Source of the DNA: Nanobdellati archaeon
GTDB taxonomy: Archaea > EX4484-52 > JAADEF01
Reading direction: 5' to 3'
Assembly (NCBI GenBank): GCA_015520895.1
Contig: WAPH01000004.1
Span: 1-30,734 of the forward strand
Length of the DNA stretch: 30,734 nt
Positions within the stretch are counted from its first letter, which is position 1. Every line of letters starts with the position of its first letter. This document shows positions 16,655 through 25,255 of the stretch, in pieces. The notes beneath the pieces are model-generated. The model did not search any database. It worked only from the letters and a program-made list of their open reading frames with translations, and was not told the origin of the DNA. Both the position numbers and the translations under genes were made by a program.

Positions 16655-17053
16655 ATGTCATTAGTTCCTTTAATATCCTGTCAACACTATCAAAAAAATT
16701 ATAGGTTATGGAAGTATAGCGTAATTGCAATAATAATCATGTTAATTTTAGGATCGATCATTTATTATTATATATCTCAGAAAAATTATGAAGAAGTATT
16801 TAAAGAAGTATTAGAAAAAGATAATAAAGATCTATGCTATAAATTAAATGAAGAACTTATTCCATCCTGTATAGCCCATTATTATAGCAACAAAGCTGTC
16901 CAAACTCGTAACATTAGCTTATGTAATCAACTTCCCTCAGATAAAGTTAACTCATGTTTGTTGTATTATGCTATGGAAACAGGAGAGTGTGATGTTTTAA
17001 ACGGAGATGAAAAAGAAGCCTGTATTAATTTACAAAAAAAGGTGAAAAAATGA
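16655..17053 (+). CDS. Membrane-anchored Cys-x10-Cys repeat protein (132 aa)
   Basis: A basic N-terminus and one membrane segment (about 21-40) are followed by an extracytoplasmic domain with three evenly built repeats. Each has two cysteines exactly ten residues apart: 61/72, 90/101 and 112/123. The first two share the pattern LC-x2-L-x7-SC with a tyrosine pair after the second cysteine (AHYY, LLYY). This suggests three disulfide-closed helical hairpins. Its stop overlaps the start of the fibre gene (ATGA at 17050-17053), whose AGGTGA site lies in its last codons, so the pair is translationally coupled. The family is unnamed as far as I know; an anchor or partner role for the fibre is inference. 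Confidence 0.65.
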   Translation: MSLVPLISCQHYQKNYRLWKYSVIAIIIMLILGSIIYYYISQKNYEEVFKEVLEKDNKDLCYKLNEELIPSCIAHYYSNKAVQTRNISLCNQLPSDKVNSCLLYYAMETGECDVLNGDEKEACINLQKKVKK

Positions 17054-18681
17054 AAAAAATAATTAAGATACTAGTTTTGTTTATGACTTTAACATATGCA
17101 ACTTATGCATCAGTAAATCCGAATAATGATTGGTTACCTGTTCAACAAATTGCAAAAAGTTATGAGAATCTTAAATCCATAGATGATAATTACAATGGTA
17201 TTGTAGATATAGCAGAAAGTCTAAATGGATTTACAGACAAAGATTTCTTGAAAGTTCAAGGAGGCATACTCAAAGGAAGCCTCTATTTATACTATGGCTT
17301 AGGAAAGATAGTGGATATGGACAATCTAAACTATTTTGTAGATCCAAGTAGTTCTTCTCGGTTTTATTCTTTATGTTTAGGCGATGGATGTATAAAAAAA
17401 TGGTCTGAATTAGACAATTATATCTCTTCAAGTAATAATGACTTGTCCTTACTAACACAATGGTGTGTTGCAGGCGATTGCAGTAATGGTCTAAATGCTA
17501 TAAAGTTAGAAGGTCATGAAATAGGAAACCAGGAAGGGAACATACCTGTAATTTCTTCATCTGTAACATATAGAAATCTTAAAGTAGGTTATGCAGAAGT
17601 ATCTAGCAAAATAGGTAATTTAACAGAAAAAGATATACAACCTCTTTTAAATGAGCGTTGTCCAGACAACCAAACAATTATAGGGTTTGACTATGGAAAA
17701 GTAATATGTGCTCCTCTAAACCTTACAAATTATGCGATTAATACAGAAGTAGAAGAAATCAACTTCTCTCTTACTAAGTATCTAAACAAGAAAATAGAAC
17801 TAATAAACAATAACATCTCCTATCTTAATATTACTCTTTCTGAAAAAGATAAAAGGTTAACAGAGGAAATTTCATTCCTTAGATCTGACGTAAATGATTT
17901 AAGCAACACTTTCGCTAAAAAAGAAGAAATAAAGGCTCTAGAAAGTTCTTTAAACCTTCAAAATAACAAAATAAAGAATTTAGATGAAAAAATTTCTAAA
18001 CTTCTCATCAATAAGAATTGTGAGACCGGAATTTTAAAAGGATTTGATGCTTCTCAAAATCCTCAATGCATTGCATATTCGTATTTGTCTAGTTTATTAA
18101 TGCCTTCTTTTGAAAACTACTTTGCTAATAAAAATGAGTTGACTAATATAAAGAATTCTTTAAATATACATAAGAATAAAATAATAAACATAGAAAGTAA
18201 AATTTCATCTCTCATAGCCAACAAGAAATGTAATACAGGAGTACTAACAGGATTCGATAGTTTTAACAAACCAATATGTAAAAATTATGACTCCCTTTCC
18301 AGCGCATTAAGCTTTTATATGAAAGAAGACTTACAACCATCTCTGGATTTGCGTTATGTAAAACAAACTGATTTAAATGTCATATTATCTAATTATTTAA
18401 AGAAATCAGAAGTTCCTCGATGTAATAACGGAGAATTTTTAAGCAACAAATATGGAACATTACAGTGTTTACAAGTACCTAAACCTTTGATAAAATTAGA
18501 AAACACATATTATACTTACGACTATTATAGTGACAAAGAAGGCACTTTTACTTTAGAATGCCCTACAGGTTATGTTATGACCGGTATAAAAATAAAAAGA
18601 GAGGAAGAAGAAGGATTAAGCGGAGGAGAAAAATTCGTAAGAAAGATAGATCTTATTTGTCGTAAAATTAACGTTGATTAA
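17050..18681 (+). CDS. Secreted fibre-like protein with coiled coils and C-GFD-C motifs (543 aa)
   Basis: A signal peptide (about 1-20, ending ATYAS) leads to an extracellular rod. Two short Cys loops, CLGDGC near 108 and CVAGDC near 139, precede four copies of a Cys-x5-9-GFD-like-x4-6-Cys module starting near residues 204, 324, 394 and 458; the last has lost GFD. Heptad-like coiled coils separate them (about 225-320 and 365-390). The C-terminal 70 residues (ECPTGYVMTGIKIKRE... KIDLICRK) look like a beta-sandwich or beta-prism binding domain. These modules recall tail-fibre and pilus-tip proteins, so a trimeric adhesin is likely. It overlaps the convergent ABC ATPase gene by 14 bases. Confidence 0.65.
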   Translation: MKKIIKILVLFMTLTYATYASVNPNNDWLPVQQIAKSYENLKSIDDNYNGIVDIAESLNGFTDKDFLKVQGGILKGSLYLYYGLGKIVDMDNLNYFVDPSSSSRFYSLCLGDGCIKKWSELDNYISSSNNDLSLLTQWCVAGDCSNGLNAIKLEGHEIGNQEGNIPVISSSVTYRNLKVGYAEVSSKIGNLTEKDIQPLLNERCPDNQTIIGFDYGKVICAPLNLTNYAINTEVEEINFSLTKYLNKKIELINNNISYLNITLSEKDKRLTEEISFLRSDVNDLSNTFAKKEEIKALESSLNLQNNKIKNLDEKISKLLINKNCETGILKGFDASQNPQCIAYSYLSSLLMPSFENYFANKNELTNIKNSLNIHKNKIINIESKISSLIANKKCNTGVLTGFDSFNKPICKNYDSLSSALSFYMKEDLQPSLDLRYVKQTDLNVILSNYLKKSEVPRCNNGEFLSNKYGTLQCLQVPKPLIKLENTYYTYDYYSDKEGTFTLECPTGYVMTGIKIKREEEEGLSGGEKFVRKIDLICRKINVD

Positions 18682-19363
18682 TTATTTTTTCTAATTTTCC
18701 GTCTTTTATAAATAAAATTCTATCAAAATATTTTTTATGCTCTGGCTCGTGACTCACCATTACAATAGTTTGGCCTTGACGGTTAAGATCAAGGAAAAGA
18801 TTTATAATTTCTTCTCCAGATCTAGTATCTAAATTAGCAGTAGGCTCATCAGCAAAAATAATTACAGGATTATTCATTAAAGCGCGAGCGATAGCCACCC
18901 TTTGCTGTTCTCCTCCTGAGAGTTCAAAAGGATAATGAAAAAGTCTATGCTTTAGTCCTACTCTTTCTAATATATATGTAGCTTTTTTCTTACACTCTTT
19001 CTTATTACCCTTATACATCATACAAGGTAAGGCAGTATTTTCTAAGGCATTAAGTTCAGGAATTAAGCGATATTGTTGAAACACATAACCTAGTTTTTTT
19101 AACCTAATATAAGCTTTCTCTTGATCACTTAAACTACTCACTTCTTTTCCTAACAACCATATATTCCCTTCAGTAGGTGTATCCAACAATCCTAAAATGT
19201 GAAGTAAAGTAGATTTTCCAGAACCGCTAGGTCCCATTATTCCTAAAAATTCGCCTTTATATACTTCAAAACTTATACCATCTAATGCCTTTGTAATAAC
19301 GTCACTTCTTTTTTCAAAATAATATTTTTTAAGGTTCTCCGCTTTGATCACAAACTTTGTCAT
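18668..19363 (-). CDS. ABC transporter ATP-binding protein (MacB/LolD type)
   Basis: Nucleotide-binding subunit that pairs with the FtsX-type permease encoded just upstream. Walker A GPSGSGKST at 44-52, Q-loop FQQ at 95-97, signature LSGGEQQ at 148-154, Walker B VIIFADEP at 167-174 and switch His205 (VSHE) are all intact. The length of 231 aa is standard for the LolD/MacB group. It starts 4 nt after the permease stop, with a GGATGAT-type Shine-Dalgarno. Such pairs work as mechanotransmitters or exporters at the cell surface rather than as importers. Confidence 0.93.
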   Translation of the reverse strand: MTKFVIKAENLKKYYFEKRSDVITKALDGISFEVYKGEFLGIMGPSGSGKSTLLHILGLLDTPTEGNIWLLGKEVSSLSDQEKAYIRLKKLGYVFQQYRLIPELNALENTALPCMMYKGNKKECKKKATYILERVGLKHRLFHYPFELSGGEQQRVAIARALMNNPVIIFADEPTANLDTRSGEEIINLFLDLNRQGQTIVMVSHEPEHKKYFDRILFIKDGKLEKIINQR

Positions 19364-19367
19364 AGTA

Positions 19368-20588
19368 TCATCCTTTAAATATCATATCCAATATAGGTTC
19401 CTTAACTATATTACGTGATGCCAAATAACCTGCCATTACGGATACTATAAACAACATGACACTTATCTTGTTATAAAGAGAAGATTCCCATACAGGAATA
19501 ACGTCTCCTAATGGCATACTTATTGGATGTGTAGTGAAGTATTGAATTAATAAATAAGTTAAAAAATAACCCGCAATTATGCCTATTATTCCATAAAACA
19601 TACTTTGAATAATATATGAGTAAAGAATGGTTTTTTCATTAATGCCTATTGCTTTGAGTATGCCTATTTGAGATCTCTTTTGTAAAATATTAATATAAAT
19701 CATAATATAGATAGTTCCAAAAGAGATTATCATACCTATTACCATTGTTATTCTGCTTATAATTTGTAAACTATCGCTAAATTGCGCTATAGTTCCTAGT
19801 TTTTCTTGCCATGGATAAATCTTAGCAGGTATGCTCAATTGTCTCATCATTTCAACTATCTTTTTTTCATTACCTTTGGTAGTGGTTTTAACTAAAATCA
19901 CACTGGCTCTATCAAGATCTTCATAAGTTAAATTCAAAAAATTCATAGCTTGCTCTTTATTTATAAAACCAAATGTTTCTGTAGCAACAAATTTAAATAA
20001 ATATATACCTTCTATTTTAATTTCTTTACTTAAAATACCTGGTAAAATTAATTGAACTTTATCTCCTGCATCAACATCAAGAGAAGGTAAAGATTTAGCT
20101 ATAGAATATTTCTTAGTTAAAACACCTCCAATAACTATACCGTTTTTCGTACCTTTAGAAATAAATCTGCCTGCAGCAATATAATCATCAATCCATGTTG
20201 TCATAGCTTCTTTTTCTGCATCAACTATATAGAGGGTGAGGGGTGCTTTCTCTCCTGTAACAGGATCATAAAGTGCTGCATTTAAAGCAAGTCTAGGACT
20301 TATGGCTTCCACTCCAGGCAAAGATCTAATCTTTTTTTCTATACTTTTAACATCATAAATATAATCCTTACCAGTCTCTGGCTCTAATACAATATTACCT
20401 GTTAAAGAGTTAATAGCTTTATCTTCTATCATCACTCTTAAACCAGTGATAACAGAAGAACTAAAAGTAGCGCTTAAAAACCCTAATCCTATTATTATAG
20501 CTACCATCGCTAAAGTCTTTTTTCTGAAACTAATATTCTTTAGTGCTAAAAAAAATGCAACTTTTAATTCTTTTCTTAATTCATACAT
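19368..20588 (-). CDS. ABC transporter permease, MacB/FtsX family
   Basis: Four membrane segments in the MacB arrangement: one near 26-47, a large extracytoplasmic MacB-PCD domain of about 230 residues (GNIVLEPETGKDY... PAKIYPW), then three helices after residue 275 with the FtsX core (QIGILKAIGINEKTILYSYIIQS). The 406-aa length is typical. The start ATG directly follows the TAA of the surface-protein gene and is preceded by GGGAGGG. With the ATPase and the CARDB-like protein it forms one operon. Confidence 0.9.
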   Translation of the reverse strand: MYELRKELKVAFFLALKNISFRKKTLAMVAIIIGLGFLSATFSSSVITGLRVMIEDKAINSLTGNIVLEPETGKDYIYDVKSIEKKIRSLPGVEAISPRLALNAALYDPVTGEKAPLTLYIVDAEKEAMTTWIDDYIAAGRFISKGTKNGIVIGGVLTKKYSIAKSLPSLDVDAGDKVQLILPGILSKEIKIEGIYLFKFVATETFGFINKEQAMNFLNLTYEDLDRASVILVKTTTKGNEKKIVEMMRQLSIPAKIYPWQEKLGTIAQFSDSLQIISRITMVIGMIISFGTIYIMIYINILQKRSQIGILKAIGINEKTILYSYIIQSMFYGIIGIIAGYFLTYLLIQYFTTHPISMPLGDVIPVWESSLYNKISVMLFIVSVMAGYLASRNIVKEPILDMIFKG

Positions 20589-21752
20589 TTACGAATTCCC
20601 TCCCTTTCTCTTTTTAAAATACCTCCATAAAACTAATGCTGCTGCAGGAATAACTACTAATAAAATTATTTTAAGATAATCTGTACGATACGCAACATAT
20701 AGCTCATAATTCTGTGTAATCTCTTTTCTTCCTTCATCGTCTTCGTACCTACATGTGATAGTAAAAACATGTTTTCCGGGGGTAGACGCATAAAAAGAAA
20801 AAACAGCTGCAGAATCCTCTTCCTCCTCTAAAGTCCCTACATATGCCTTAGTATATGACAGAGGTAAATCACTGCTTACACTTACTTCTATATTTTTAGC
20901 AGTACCCTCTCCTGAATTCTCCACTCTAATCATTAAAGTACCTTCATCACCTATTCTTAAAGGTGAAGGTTCTACAGTTATGGAGGAAAAGGAAAGATTA
21001 ACAATGCTTATAACCTTGGCAGTTAGAGAATATTCAACTTGTTTTTTTTCATTCACATCATTTTTAAATTCTAAAGTAAGAGGTATTTTATATATGCCGG
21101 GTTCTAACTTTTCATTTGCAAATAAGTTAATAGACACATTTAAAGATTTTTTATAATCTAATTTTTTAATATAGATTACATTAGTACCTGAGAAAGCAAA
21201 ATCATTAGTATTGATTTTAATAAAAATATCGTAAGCATTTCCTTCTCCAATATTTGTTAAGTTAATCACTACACGCTTACGTTGAGAAGGCGCTATCAAT
21301 ATATTATCGCTCTCAACAATAAGATAAGGTTCTGCTACAACCCTCAGCTCATACTTTTTCTTTAACTCTAAATTTGGTTCATTAACAATAAAGGTTAAAG
21401 GATAGGTTGCGGTAGGTGTATGTTCATGAGCCTTTAAATACACAAAATAAAGTTTTGAACAACCTCCGCATAACTGAAAAGATTCATTTAAAGAAGGAAA
21501 AGAACTAATATATGTGAAGTATTGAGGTAATAATAAACCTATATTATTTATTTTACCATCTTTGTTTCCTTTGTTTACCACTCTTAAGGTAAGAGTAATC
21601 TCATCTCCGGCATAGATCTCTTTAGGCAAAACATCTTCCAATATAACATCTATATCTTTTGTATCCTCTACATAAGTTTCTGCGTAAACCTTAGGAAATA
21701 GCAATAACGCCAGCACAATAAAAACTTTAAACACTTTAATCTCTTTTCTCAT
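20589..21752 (-). CDS. Surface protein with CARDB-like Ig domains and C-terminal membrane anchor
   Basis: A signal peptide (to about LFPKVYA) is followed by three beta-sandwich repeats of the CARDB/NEW3/COG1361 type. Each has a variant of 'AGDEITLTLRVVNKGNKDG', recurring as 'RKRVVINLTNIGEGNAYDI' and 'EGTLMIRVENSGEGTAKNI'. A C-terminal membrane helix (IILLVVIPAAALVLW) and basic tail complete it. I start it at ATG 21752, because AAGGTGA (21758-21764) lies five bases ahead; the longer GTG reading at 21761 would put the start inside that site. Its place ahead of a MacB-type pair suggests a surface partner for that transporter, a recurring archaeal arrangement. Confidence 0.82.
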   Translation of the reverse strand: MRKEIKVFKVFIVLALLLFPKVYAETYVEDTKDIDVILEDVLPKEIYAGDEITLTLRVVNKGNKDGKINNIGLLLPQYFTYISSFPSLNESFQLCGGCSKLYFVYLKAHEHTPTATYPLTFIVNEPNLELKKKYELRVVAEPYLIVESDNILIAPSQRKRVVINLTNIGEGNAYDIFIKINTNDFAFSGTNVIYIKKLDYKKSLNVSINLFANEKLEPGIYKIPLTLEFKNDVNEKKQVEYSLTAKVISIVNLSFSSITVEPSPLRIGDEGTLMIRVENSGEGTAKNIEVSVSSDLPLSYTKAYVGTLEEEEDSAAVFSFYASTPGKHVFTITCRYEDDEGRKEITQNYELYVAYRTDYLKIILLVVIPAAALVLWRYFKKRKGGNS

Positions 21753-22215
21753 GTTTTTCACCTTTTAAACATTCTTCTAATTTTTTGAGTAAATACTCGT
21801 CTAAAGTAACTATCTTTTTGATTAACATCCTTTTTTTATTTAAATTATTGTATTCTCTAATAAGACGCGTTATCTTTTCATTATGAAAATCTTTTATAAT
21901 ATTTAAAACATAAGCTACATCGGTTTTTAGAATCTGCTCTATAAGATTTGAAAAAAGAAGATTAAAAGAAGCGACTGCATCATACCTTTTAACTTTCCCT
22001 TCTTTAATTACTCGTACTATTCCTTTTTTTTCTAAAGAAGTTAAGGCAGTACTTATCATGCCTGTACTGTAATTTAGTTTGCTTCTAATATCTTTTTGAG
22101 TTAAAGGCTCAGAAGATAAAAGTAAAGTTAGAAAAATCATTGATTCGCTTTCTTTAAATCCGTATTTTTTTGCTATCTCTGCAACAGATTTAAGTTGAGG
22201 CTTCATAAATTTCAT
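21736..22215 (-). CDS. Winged-helix transcriptional regulator (GbsR/MarR-like)
   Basis: A DNA-binding winged helix spans about residues 15-70: 'GFKESESMIFLTLLLSSEPL' helix 1, 'TQKDIRSKLNYSTGMISTAL' as the helix-turn-helix with recognition helix, then the wing 'GIVRVIKEGKVKRYDAV'. The helical C-terminal half probably dimerises. It is the first gene of the surface/ABC operon and overlaps the surface-protein start by 17 bases. A regulator leading its own operon usually controls it; the operator was not identified. ATG codons at 22215 and 22206 are both possible starts. Confidence 0.8.
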   Translation of the reverse strand: MKFMKPQLKSVAEIAKKYGFKESESMIFLTLLLSSEPLTQKDIRSKLNYSTGMISTALTSLEKKGIVRVIKEGKVKRYDAVASFNLLFSNLIEQILKTDVAYVLNIIKDFHNEKITRLIREYNNLNKKRMLIKKIVTLDEYLLKKLEECLKGEKHEKRD

Positions 22216-22263
22216 TACTTCGTGAAATTTTAAAAATATATTGTTAGAAAATAAAAATAAAAA

Positions 22264-23454
22264 CTAATATAAATTAGAGTTTTTTATTCCTATTTTAACT
22301 ATCTTATTCCATACCTCTTGAAGAACTCTTCTTGCTTCGTTTAGCTTTTTATTTGCCTCTGAAATATAGGACCCCACTTCCTGTAAACTTTCCTCATCTC
22401 TTTTGCCTTCTTCTAATACCATAAGAGCGCGTTCTCTTAATTCTTTAGCCTCTGATATTAAAGATTCTATTTCATCAACTTCCGCACTAATATTTAGTCC
22501 TTTTTCTTCCGCAATCTCCTCCATTACTTCTAAACGCGAACTTATTACATCTGCCCTTATTAACACAACACCCATTCTTTCTATTCTTTCTTTTTGAACA
22601 TAATATTTAAACAGTTTTCTTACTTCTTTTAATTTATTTCTTATTTCTTCTGCTACCTCCCTAAAACAAGTAAGATTATTACAATTGTTTATTTTCTTCT
22701 CTTCCTCTTCTTTAAAAGATTCGAGATCTTCTATTGTTTGATTTATTTCTCTTATATATTCTTTTAATTCATCTTCTTCCAGATAAGGAGAAGACTCTAA
22801 TCTTAATTTTGTTATCTCTAGCACTTTAACAGCTCTGTCAATTGCGCCTAAAAGATATTTCTTTGCATACGCTGTATAATTTGCCTTTATCTCTTTGCAG
22901 TAATCGGTGGTAAAATTCTCTTCAATGCATTGAACGTATTCTTGCTTATGTTGTTTTAAATAATTCTTTATCTCATTTCTTTTAAGCAACCAATTATTCT
23001 TATGCTGCATGTAACTCCTTATTTCTATTCTATATTTTTTACTAACATTCACAGAAGGATGTCTTCTCTTCCATTTGTTCTTTCTCAATTTCTTTACTAC
23101 ATCAATTCTTTCTTTAATTTTTTTTCTAAACTCTGCAACATCTCCTCCGCTTTCATACCACAATCTCTTTAACTCCTCTCTTGACAATGTGTTTCTTACC
23201 ATAATTCTAATATCTTTCCTCTTTGTAATTTCTTTAAACCCTTCCGGAAAATCTCTAAAGTTTAATTGTTGAGATGTATTTGAGAAAGAATCTTTTCCAT
23301 AACCAGAAGAACTTCTTTGTTTAATACTTAGAATTCCACTTTTCTCCGAAACGTTTTCTTGCAAGGCATAAGAAGGAAGACTGAAAATAGACATTAAGAA
23401 GAAGCTCAATAAAGCAATTAAAACTACTAATCTTTTCATTTCCTTATCTATCAT
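22264..23454 (-). CDS. Secreted coiled-coil protein of unknown function (396 aa)
   Basis: A hydrophobic signal (about 8-30, RLVVLIALLSFFLMSIFS, ending SYALQ) precedes a highly charged, almost wholly helical protein. Likely coiled coils run from about 130 to 390. Four cysteines sit in two pairs (CIEENFTTDYC; CNNLTC). The start at 23454 is chosen because GAGGTGAT lies just upstream; the Met at codon 6 has no such site. It lies 48 bases upstream of the regulator gene on the same strand and may be part of the same surface gene group. No family was recognised. Confidence 0.72.
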   Translation of the reverse strand: MIDKEMKRLVVLIALLSFFLMSIFSLPSYALQENVSEKSGILSIKQRSSSGYGKDSFSNTSQQLNFRDFPEGFKEITKRKDIRIMVRNTLSREELKRLWYESGGDVAEFRKKIKERIDVVKKLRKNKWKRRHPSVNVSKKYRIEIRSYMQHKNNWLLKRNEIKNYLKQHKQEYVQCIEENFTTDYCKEIKANYTAYAKKYLLGAIDRAVKVLEITKLRLESSPYLEEDELKEYIREINQTIEDLESFKEEEEKKINNCNNLTCFREVAEEIRNKLKEVRKLFKYYVQKERIERMGVVLIRADVISSRLEVMEEIAEEKGLNISAEVDEIESLISEAKELRERALMVLEEGKRDEESLQEVGSYISEANKKLNEARRVLQEVWNKIVKIGIKNSNLY

Positions 23455-23526
23455 AATATCACCTCAGTTAAGAAAATAAAAGAGTTTTTAACTATTTAAA
23501 GACATTTTATAAAATTTTATAAAAAA

Positions 23527-23652
23527 TGCCCACGGGGGGATTCGAACCCCCGACCTCCGCGTTTCTCACACGCCGCATATTAGAATCATCCTTCCGTCAT
23601 AGCTCATAAGCCTGTTATGAGCGCGGCGCTCTAACCGCTGAGCCACGTGGGC
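23527..23652 (-). tRNA. trnM: tRNA-Met (CAU), elongator type, with intron
   Basis: Read on the minus strand, the exons give a full cloverleaf of 73 nt: acceptor GCCCACG/CGTGGGC with A73, D stem GCTC/GAGC, anticodon stem CCGCG/CGCGG with loop CTCATAA, T stem GGGGG/CCCCC with loop TTCGAAT. The anticodon is CAU. G1-C72 and the absence of the three stacked G-C initiator pairs argue against initiator tRNA. The overall match to archaeal elongator tRNA-Met favours this over tRNA-Ile2, which has the same anticodon before modification. CCA is not encoded. An AT-rich box (23676-23690) lies about 30 nt upstream as a likely promoter. Confidence 0.93.
23563..23615 (-). other. 53-nt intron of tRNA-Met at position 37/38
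   Basis: The insertion sits after A37, the canonical archaeal site. A bulge-helix-bulge fold is available: the CTCA of the anticodon loop pairs with TGAG near the 3' end of the intron. It is flanked by three-base bulges TAA and AAA, cut after the second base of each. The same region can form competing helices (see findings). The splice points are fixed to within one base because of A repeats. Confidence 0.85.
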
Positions 23653-23733
23653 TCTTAAAACTAAACTTCGAAGGGAATTTTAAAAATTTAACTTGCCTTA
23701 TTATTCTAATTAGTGTGGTTTTAAGGTAATGAA

Positions 23734-24482
23734 ATGAAAAAAGAAAATACCTTTGATCTATGGGCGGAATGGTATGATTATATGTTCAAAGGAAGAGAAG
23801 AAGATGTTAAATTCTATGTTAAAGAAGCAGAGAAAGCAAAAGGGAAAGTTTTAGAGATCGCTTGTGGTACTGGTAGAGTTTATTTGGAATTGCTTCGCAA
23901 AGGTATAGATGCTTACGGCATTGATATATCAGATGAACTTTTAAATGTATTGAGAAATAAAGCGAAAAAAAGGGTTTAGAAGCAAAAGTATATAATCAGG
24001 ATGTGAGATACTTCAAGTTTGATGAGAAGTTCGATATGATACTTTTACCTTTTAGCTCTTTCCTCCATAACATAACTTATGAAGATCAAATAACAACATT
24101 GAAGAATATTTATGAGCATCTTAATGAAGGTGGACGATTCATTATAGCTTTCTTTTTCCCTGATTACGAGTATATGTGTAATTTTCTAAATAAAAAGGTT
24201 AAGGACTTTGAATTTACCAGGAATGGGAAGAAATACGTAGTTTATAAAAAAGACAACTTAGATCCATTAAATCAAATTATTTTTATGAATCAAGAAATTA
24301 TAGAAGAAAAAACAGATAAAAAAGTAAATGAGTTGCATTTTACAATTCGTTACATCTATAAGAACGAGTTTGAGTTGCTGTTGAGATTAGCAGGTTTTTC
24401 TAAATGGAAAGTTTATGGTGGTTTTAATTACGAACTATTGAAATCTAAAGAACAAAGATTGGTTTGGGTTGGGGAGAAATAA
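23734..24482 (+). pseudogene. Class I SAM-dependent methyltransferase, frameshifted at an A7 run
   Basis: The first part (23734-23979) carries the N-terminal helix and motif I VLEIACGTGRV at 39-49 plus acidic GIDIS near 62-66. It stops at TAG 23977-23979 just after A7 at 23965-23971. The rest, in the -1 frame to 24482, continues without a break through the usual motif IV-VI region (FDMILLPFSSF, LNEGGRFIIAFFFP) to a plausible end. Total length is 749 nt, one short of a whole number of codons, so one extra A restores a 249-aa enzyme. It could be a pseudogene, a sequencing error or transcriptional slippage. The substrate is unknown. Confidence 0.75.
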
Positions 24483-24511
24483 AATTTATGGTTAGTTAGA
24501 GGCGAGTCTTT

Positions 24512-25255
24512 TTAATTCTCTGATAACCCGTCAAGCACTTGCCACATGCTTATTCCTGTTACGTCCTCTAGCCATATAGATGAAAGTAACAGTTCTTGCT
24601 GATATATTCTCATATGCCAAAATATTTCTAATTCTCTCTTTTTACTGTCTGATATCTTTTTTATTTCCTTTAACTTACGAAGTGATTCCTCTACTTCTTC
24701 TATTTTACTTTTAAGATATTCTTTTATCATTTCGTTTTTTCTATCTTTACTCTCCTTATCCTGCTCCTCAAGGTATTCTACTAATGCAGACTGCAAGATT
24801 TCATGATCCTTTTTGTAAGTTATCTCTAAGTACAATCTTTTTAGATCTACTGGCTTATCTGCATGTCTTAGATAGTTGTATAGTGCTCCGTATGCAGACA
24901 TACGTATTACATCGTGTGTTGAAGCTGAATCTATGTGCCACAATATTTCTAAAGCGATACCTTCTGAAGGATTTATTTTTTTATAATGTTGAATAAATAT
25001 GTAGGTCATAAGATGTGCCGCTATATCAGATATGATCTCATTTTCAACCATATTAGATGTTTTTTTGCTATTTGATCCCTTGTGATTAAATAAATGACTT
25101 AGTTCATGAAATACCCAATATAAGAGCTTTAGTTTATTTTGAGGATATATTTCTATTATATCTGATAATGTGTCTGTTGGCGAAGTAAACGATTTGTCAA
25201 ACAAACAGGTATGAAGATACTGTTCTTTTTTTTGAATTATAGATAATCTGATCAT
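24512..25255 (-). pseudogene. Zinc metallopeptidase catalytic part (HExxH), probably 3' fragment
   Basis: The frame from ATG 25255 gives 247 aa with HELSHLFNH near residues 50-58: two zinc-binding histidines and the catalytic Glu. A later ENEIISDIAAHLM segment offers a third acidic ligand, as in gluzincins or the IrrE-like group. The second half is helical and charged (about 155-205 likely coiled coil). The first residues overlap another frame by 59 bases. The sequence upstream of A8 (25226-25233) in that other frame continues smoothly into this one if one A is removed, so I read it as the 3' part of a broken gene rather than a complete protein. Confidence 0.6.

Noticed and set aside
23941..23980. 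Programmed -1 ribosomal frameshift in the methyltransferase
   Set aside because: The run is A7, but no classic downstream hairpin or pseudoknot was evident and class I methyltransferases are not known for this; slippage or error is more likely.
24512..25255. ImmA/IrrE-type phage or stress regulator peptidase
   Set aside because: The HExxH motif alone fits many families; the upstream fragment in frame carries a signal peptide, which points to a secreted enzyme, and no partner repressor gene is nearby.
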